Source: an uncultured Limosilactobacillus sp.
GTDB taxonomy: Bacteria > Bacillota > Bacilli > Lactobacillales > Lactobacillaceae
Assembly (NCBI GenBank): GCA_944326735.1
Contig: CALVFC010000077.1
Span: 1-6,987, forward strand
Length of the DNA stretch: 6,987 nucleotides
Direction of reading: 5' to 3'
Made by a program: the position numbers and the translations under genes
In this document: positions 4,722-6,987 of the stretch, piece after piece
Layout of the letters: each line of letters opens with the position of its first letter
Position numbering within the stretch: the stretch's first letter is position 1
Notes under the pieces: generated by a model
Seen by the model: only the letters and a program-made list of their open reading frames with translations
What the model was told of the DNA's origin: nothing
The model's database searches: none

Positions 4722-6248
4722 ATCAATTACTTTATCGGTGTCGACGTTGGCACAACCGCGACTAAGGCTGTTCTCTACGATGAGCACGCAACCGCGCTGA
4801 AACGTTTCAGTGCGGGTTATTCCCTTTATCGTGATGCTAGTGGCATGGCTGAGCAGGATCCGTTTGCCTTGCTGGACGCGGTGGAACAGGTCATTCATGA
4901 TGCGGCGGCCCAAATAAACTTTACTCATGAAAAGCTCCTTGCCGTCGCATTTTCTAGTGCTAACCAGAGCGTCATGATGCTTGACCGGCATTTCAAGCCG
5001 TTGTCACGGGTGATCACCTGGGCGGACACCCGCGCAGAAGAGGTGGCAAAGCAACTCAAACACAGTCCGGCCGGCCCACAGCTTTATGCCAAGACGGGGA
5101 CGCCGATCCACCCGATGTCACCATTGACCAAGATCATGTGGCTGAACAAAACCCAGCCGGATAAAGTTGCTCAAGCAGCGTACTTTGGCGGAATCAAGTC
5201 GTTCCTGTTTTATAAGTTCTTTTGGGTGTTCAAAATTGATATTTCGATGGCCTCCTGTATGGGGATGATGAATATCCATACTGGTAACTGGGATGATCAA
5301 GCGTTAGCCTTAACGAACCTCCGGGCAGAGCAGTTGCCAACCATCGTCAGCGGGACAACTCAAGAGACGGGATTAACTAATGCAGCGCAGGCCAAAATGG
5401 GGATTCCAACCGACACCCCATTTGTTTATGGCGCTTTTGATGGGGCCCTGTCCAATTTAGGAGTAGGGGCAATCAAACAAGATACGGTCGCCATTACCAT
5501 TGGGACGTCTGCTGGCGTACGGGTGGTAACTGACCACCCCGTGATTGATCCACAACAGCGGCTGTTTTGTTATGCTCTGGATACTGGTCAGTGGGTAATC
5601 GGTGGGCCAATTAATAATGGTGGTTTTGTTTACCAATGGGCCGTCCACCACCTCGTTGACGCTAGTGCGGTCAAACATGAAGGCACTGATCCATATACCC
5701 TTGCCAATCACGTCATTGCAGGGGTACCAGCTGGTGCACACGGCCTCCTTTTCCACCCGTTCCTTGGTGGAGAACGGGCACCGTTATGGAATGCTGATGC
5801 GCGGGGAAGCTTCTTTGGCTTGTCGCCCCTCCACACCCGGGCCGACATGTTACGGACGGTGATGGAAGGAATCAGTATGAATATCGCCACCGTGTTTGAG
5901 GCGGTGAGTGACCTAGTTGGTAAGCCCAACCGGGTTACTGCAACCGGTGGCTTTGCCCGGTCTGCAGTGTGGCGACAGATGTTAGCGGACGTCCTCGACT
6001 GCCCAGTTAATATTCCAAAGTCATTTGAGTCTGGCTGTCTTGGCGCCGTCACGATGGCAATGAAGAGCCTGGGGATGATTGACCGGTTCGATGTCGTTGA
6101 AAATATGATTGGCGATATCGACACTTACGAACCGCAAGCAGACGCGGTGGCGGTCTATCACCGTTACATTCCTCTGTTTAAACAAGTGGCAAAACTATTG
6201 ACACCGGCGTATTCGGTTATTGCTCATTTGCAGAGGAGACCAGACTAG
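4722..6248 (+). CDS. gntK: Gluconokinase (FGGY family), apparent AUC start codon
   Basis: Phosphorylates D-gluconate with ATP to 6-phosphogluconate, which feeds the 6-phosphogluconate/phosphoketolase route (family knowledge). Starting at ATC 4722, the product is 508 residues, the normal FGGY length. It opens (M)NYFIGVDVGTTATKAVLYD, the phosphate-1 loop (residues 6-15). Other landmarks are VITWADTR, GAFDGALSNLG with the likely catalytic base Asp240, the phosphate-2 segment IGTSAGVR (260-267), LGGERAPLWNADARGSFFGL (from 348), and TGGFARS (adenosine region, 408-414), followed by ESGCLGA. The ARGSFFGL and IGTSAG signatures point to gluconate over glycerol or xylulose. The canonical ATG-based model at 4845 would lose 41 conserved residues. 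No permease gene is in view. A histidine-phosphatase gene follows after 96 bases. Confidence 0.93.
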   Translation: MNYFIGVDVGTTATKAVLYDEHATALKRFSAGYSLYRDASGMAEQDPFALLDAVEQVIHDAAAQINFTHEKLLAVAFSSANQSVMMLDRHFKPLSRVITWADTRAEEVAKQLKHSPAGPQLYAKTGTPIHPMSPLTKIMWLNKTQPDKVAQAAYFGGIKSFLFYKFFWVFKIDISMASCMGMMNIHTGNWDDQALALTNLRAEQLPTIVSGTTQETGLTNAAQAKMGIPTDTPFVYGAFDGALSNLGVGAIKQDTVAITIGTSAGVRVVTDHPVIDPQQRLFCYALDTGQWVIGGPINNGGFVYQWAVHHLVDASAVKHEGTDPYTLANHVIAGVPAGAHGLLFHPFLGGERAPLWNADARGSFFGLSPLHTRADMLRTVMEGISMNIATVFEAVSDLVGKPNRVTATGGFARSAVWRQMLADVLDCPVNIPKSFESGCLGAVTMAMKSLGMIDRFDVVENMIGDIDTYEPQADAVAVYHRYIPLFKQVAKLLTPAYSVIAHLQRRPD

Positions 6249-6276
6249 TAAGCAGTCATCGACCCAATAGTGTTTA

Positions 6277-6305
6277 TTGAAAAATGAAAAAATGAAGATT
6301 AAAAT
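6277..6305 (+). promoter_or_regulatory. Candidate promoter for the histidine-phosphatase gene
   Basis: TTGAAA (6277-6282) and TAAAAT (6300-6305) are 17 bases apart, each five of six to consensus. They lie in the 96-base gap after gntK. There is no hairpin terminator in the gap, so read-through from gntK is also possible. Confidence 0.5.
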
Positions 6306-6344
6306 TACTGATGTTTGGCATTCTTAGAAAAGAAGGAAATAACA

Positions 6345-6987
6345 ATGACAGAAATTACGATTGATATTGTGCGTCATGGGGAGACGTATTTGAACCAGTT
6401 AGGTCGGGCCCAGGGATGGATCGACATGGATCTGGACGAACGAGGTTATGAACAAGCCTCAACGACGGGAAAGGCCTTAGCTGATCGTTATTACAACATT
6501 ATTGTTTCTTCTGACCTCAAGCGGGCAGTTGAAACACGGGACCGGATTATTAAACACCTCAAACATGTTCCAGATGTTGCCTATACTGATAAAACATTTC
6601 GTGAAATCTTCTTTGGCTACTTTGAGGGCCTGGATTCCGAAGCTAACTGGCGAATGATCGCGGTGCAACATGGTTATCAGGACCACGATGACATTATTCG
6701 GCACGAGAGTTTACGATCTGGCCGGGATATGATGCATGACATGGATCCCACTGGCCAGGCCGAAAGCTATGAAGAAGTTGTGGCTCGGTGGAAACGGGGA
6801 ATCAAATTACTGGTTAAGAAGGCCAATGATGGTGACCGGGTTCTCCTGGTGACCCATGGGACCTTTATTCGGACCATTGCTGATGCCCTCGGTGTTGATA
6901 CGGTGGGCAACTTCCCAACTAATGCGGGAGTCACAACCATTAAGGCATCAGAAAAGGGCGCCAAGATGGTGGAATACAATCATAAGT
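6345..6987 (+). CDS. Histidine phosphatase (phosphoglycerate mutase-like), 3' end missing
   Basis: Open from ATG 6345 to the window edge (214 codons, no stop). The good AGAAGGA site at 6331-6337 is seven bases upstream. The family signature RHGET (residues 10-14) carries the phospho-accepting His11. Arg60 in SSDLKRAVET, Glu87 in FREIFFG and His171 in LLVTHGT complete the usual active site. Members include cofactor-dependent phosphoglycerate mutases and broad phosphatases. The divergent middle part (105-140, rich in His/Asp) and the neighbouring sugar-acid kinase favour a small-molecule or sugar-phosphate phosphatase over a glycolytic mutase, but substrate is not readable. The family is usually just over 200 residues, so only a short tail is likely missing. 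Confidence 0.9.
   Translation, partial: MTEITIDIVRHGETYLNQLGRAQGWIDMDLDERGYEQASTTGKALADRYYNIIVSSDLKRAVETRDRIIKHLKHVPDVAYTDKTFREIFFGYFEGLDSEANWRMIAVQHGYQDHDDIIRHESLRSGRDMMHDMDPTGQAESYEEVVARWKRGIKLLVKKANDGDRVLLVTHGTFIRTIADALGVDTVGNFPTNAGVTTIKASEKGAKMVEYNHK

Noticed and set aside
4677..4991. 104-codon minus-strand frame overlapping the gntK start
   Set aside because: Most of it is antisense to the conserved kinase N-terminus. It shows no Fic-antitoxin motif that would make it a partner of fic.
5708..6124. 138-codon minus-strand frame inside gntK
   Set aside because: It lies opposite conserved FGGY motifs and shows no recognisable protein features or credible context.

Overview
The window looks like chromosomal DNA of a Lactobacillaceae species, probably a heterofermentative, Limosilactobacillus-like lactobacillus. 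The grounds are Gram-positive ribosome binding sites, a T-box leader, a gluconokinase next to a phosphoglycerate-mutase-like gene, and moderate GC with AT-rich intergenic DNA. The species call is inference; the gene families are read directly from motifs.

Layout from left to right. (1) The first 28 bases may hold the start of a divergent minus-strand gene. An AT-rich spacer with a perfect palindrome and a promoter-like segment follows. (2) 191-1051 encodes a SpoU/TrmH-family RNA 2'-O-methyltransferase. (3) 1099-1411 holds a promoter and a complete T-box leader with antiterminator and terminator. It controls a ketopantoate-reductase-family gene at 1445-2416, which ends in a strong hairpin. (4) 2543-2629 is a very regular array: three 29-bp units, each with two copies of an AAGATATAAA-like decamer. 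It covers the promoter region of a P-loop ATPase with a C-terminal winged-helix-like domain (2637-3740). (5) A hairpin at 3746-3785 separates that gene from a convergent Fic-domain gene (minus strand, 3795-4541). (6) Rightward again comes a gluconokinase (4722-6248) whose only credible start codon is AUC. A histidine-phosphatase gene (6345 onward) then runs off the right edge.

The genes do not form one pathway. The methyltransferase, the T-box/PanE unit and the gluconokinase/phosphatase pair look like ordinary lactobacillar metabolism and RNA modification. The ATPase with its repeat array and the Fic protein form an accessory-looking insert between them. The observations most worth following are the 29-bp-periodic array in front of the ATPase, the AUC start of the gluconokinase, and the Fic protein whose C-terminal inhibitory motif and Fic-motif second arginine are both altered.
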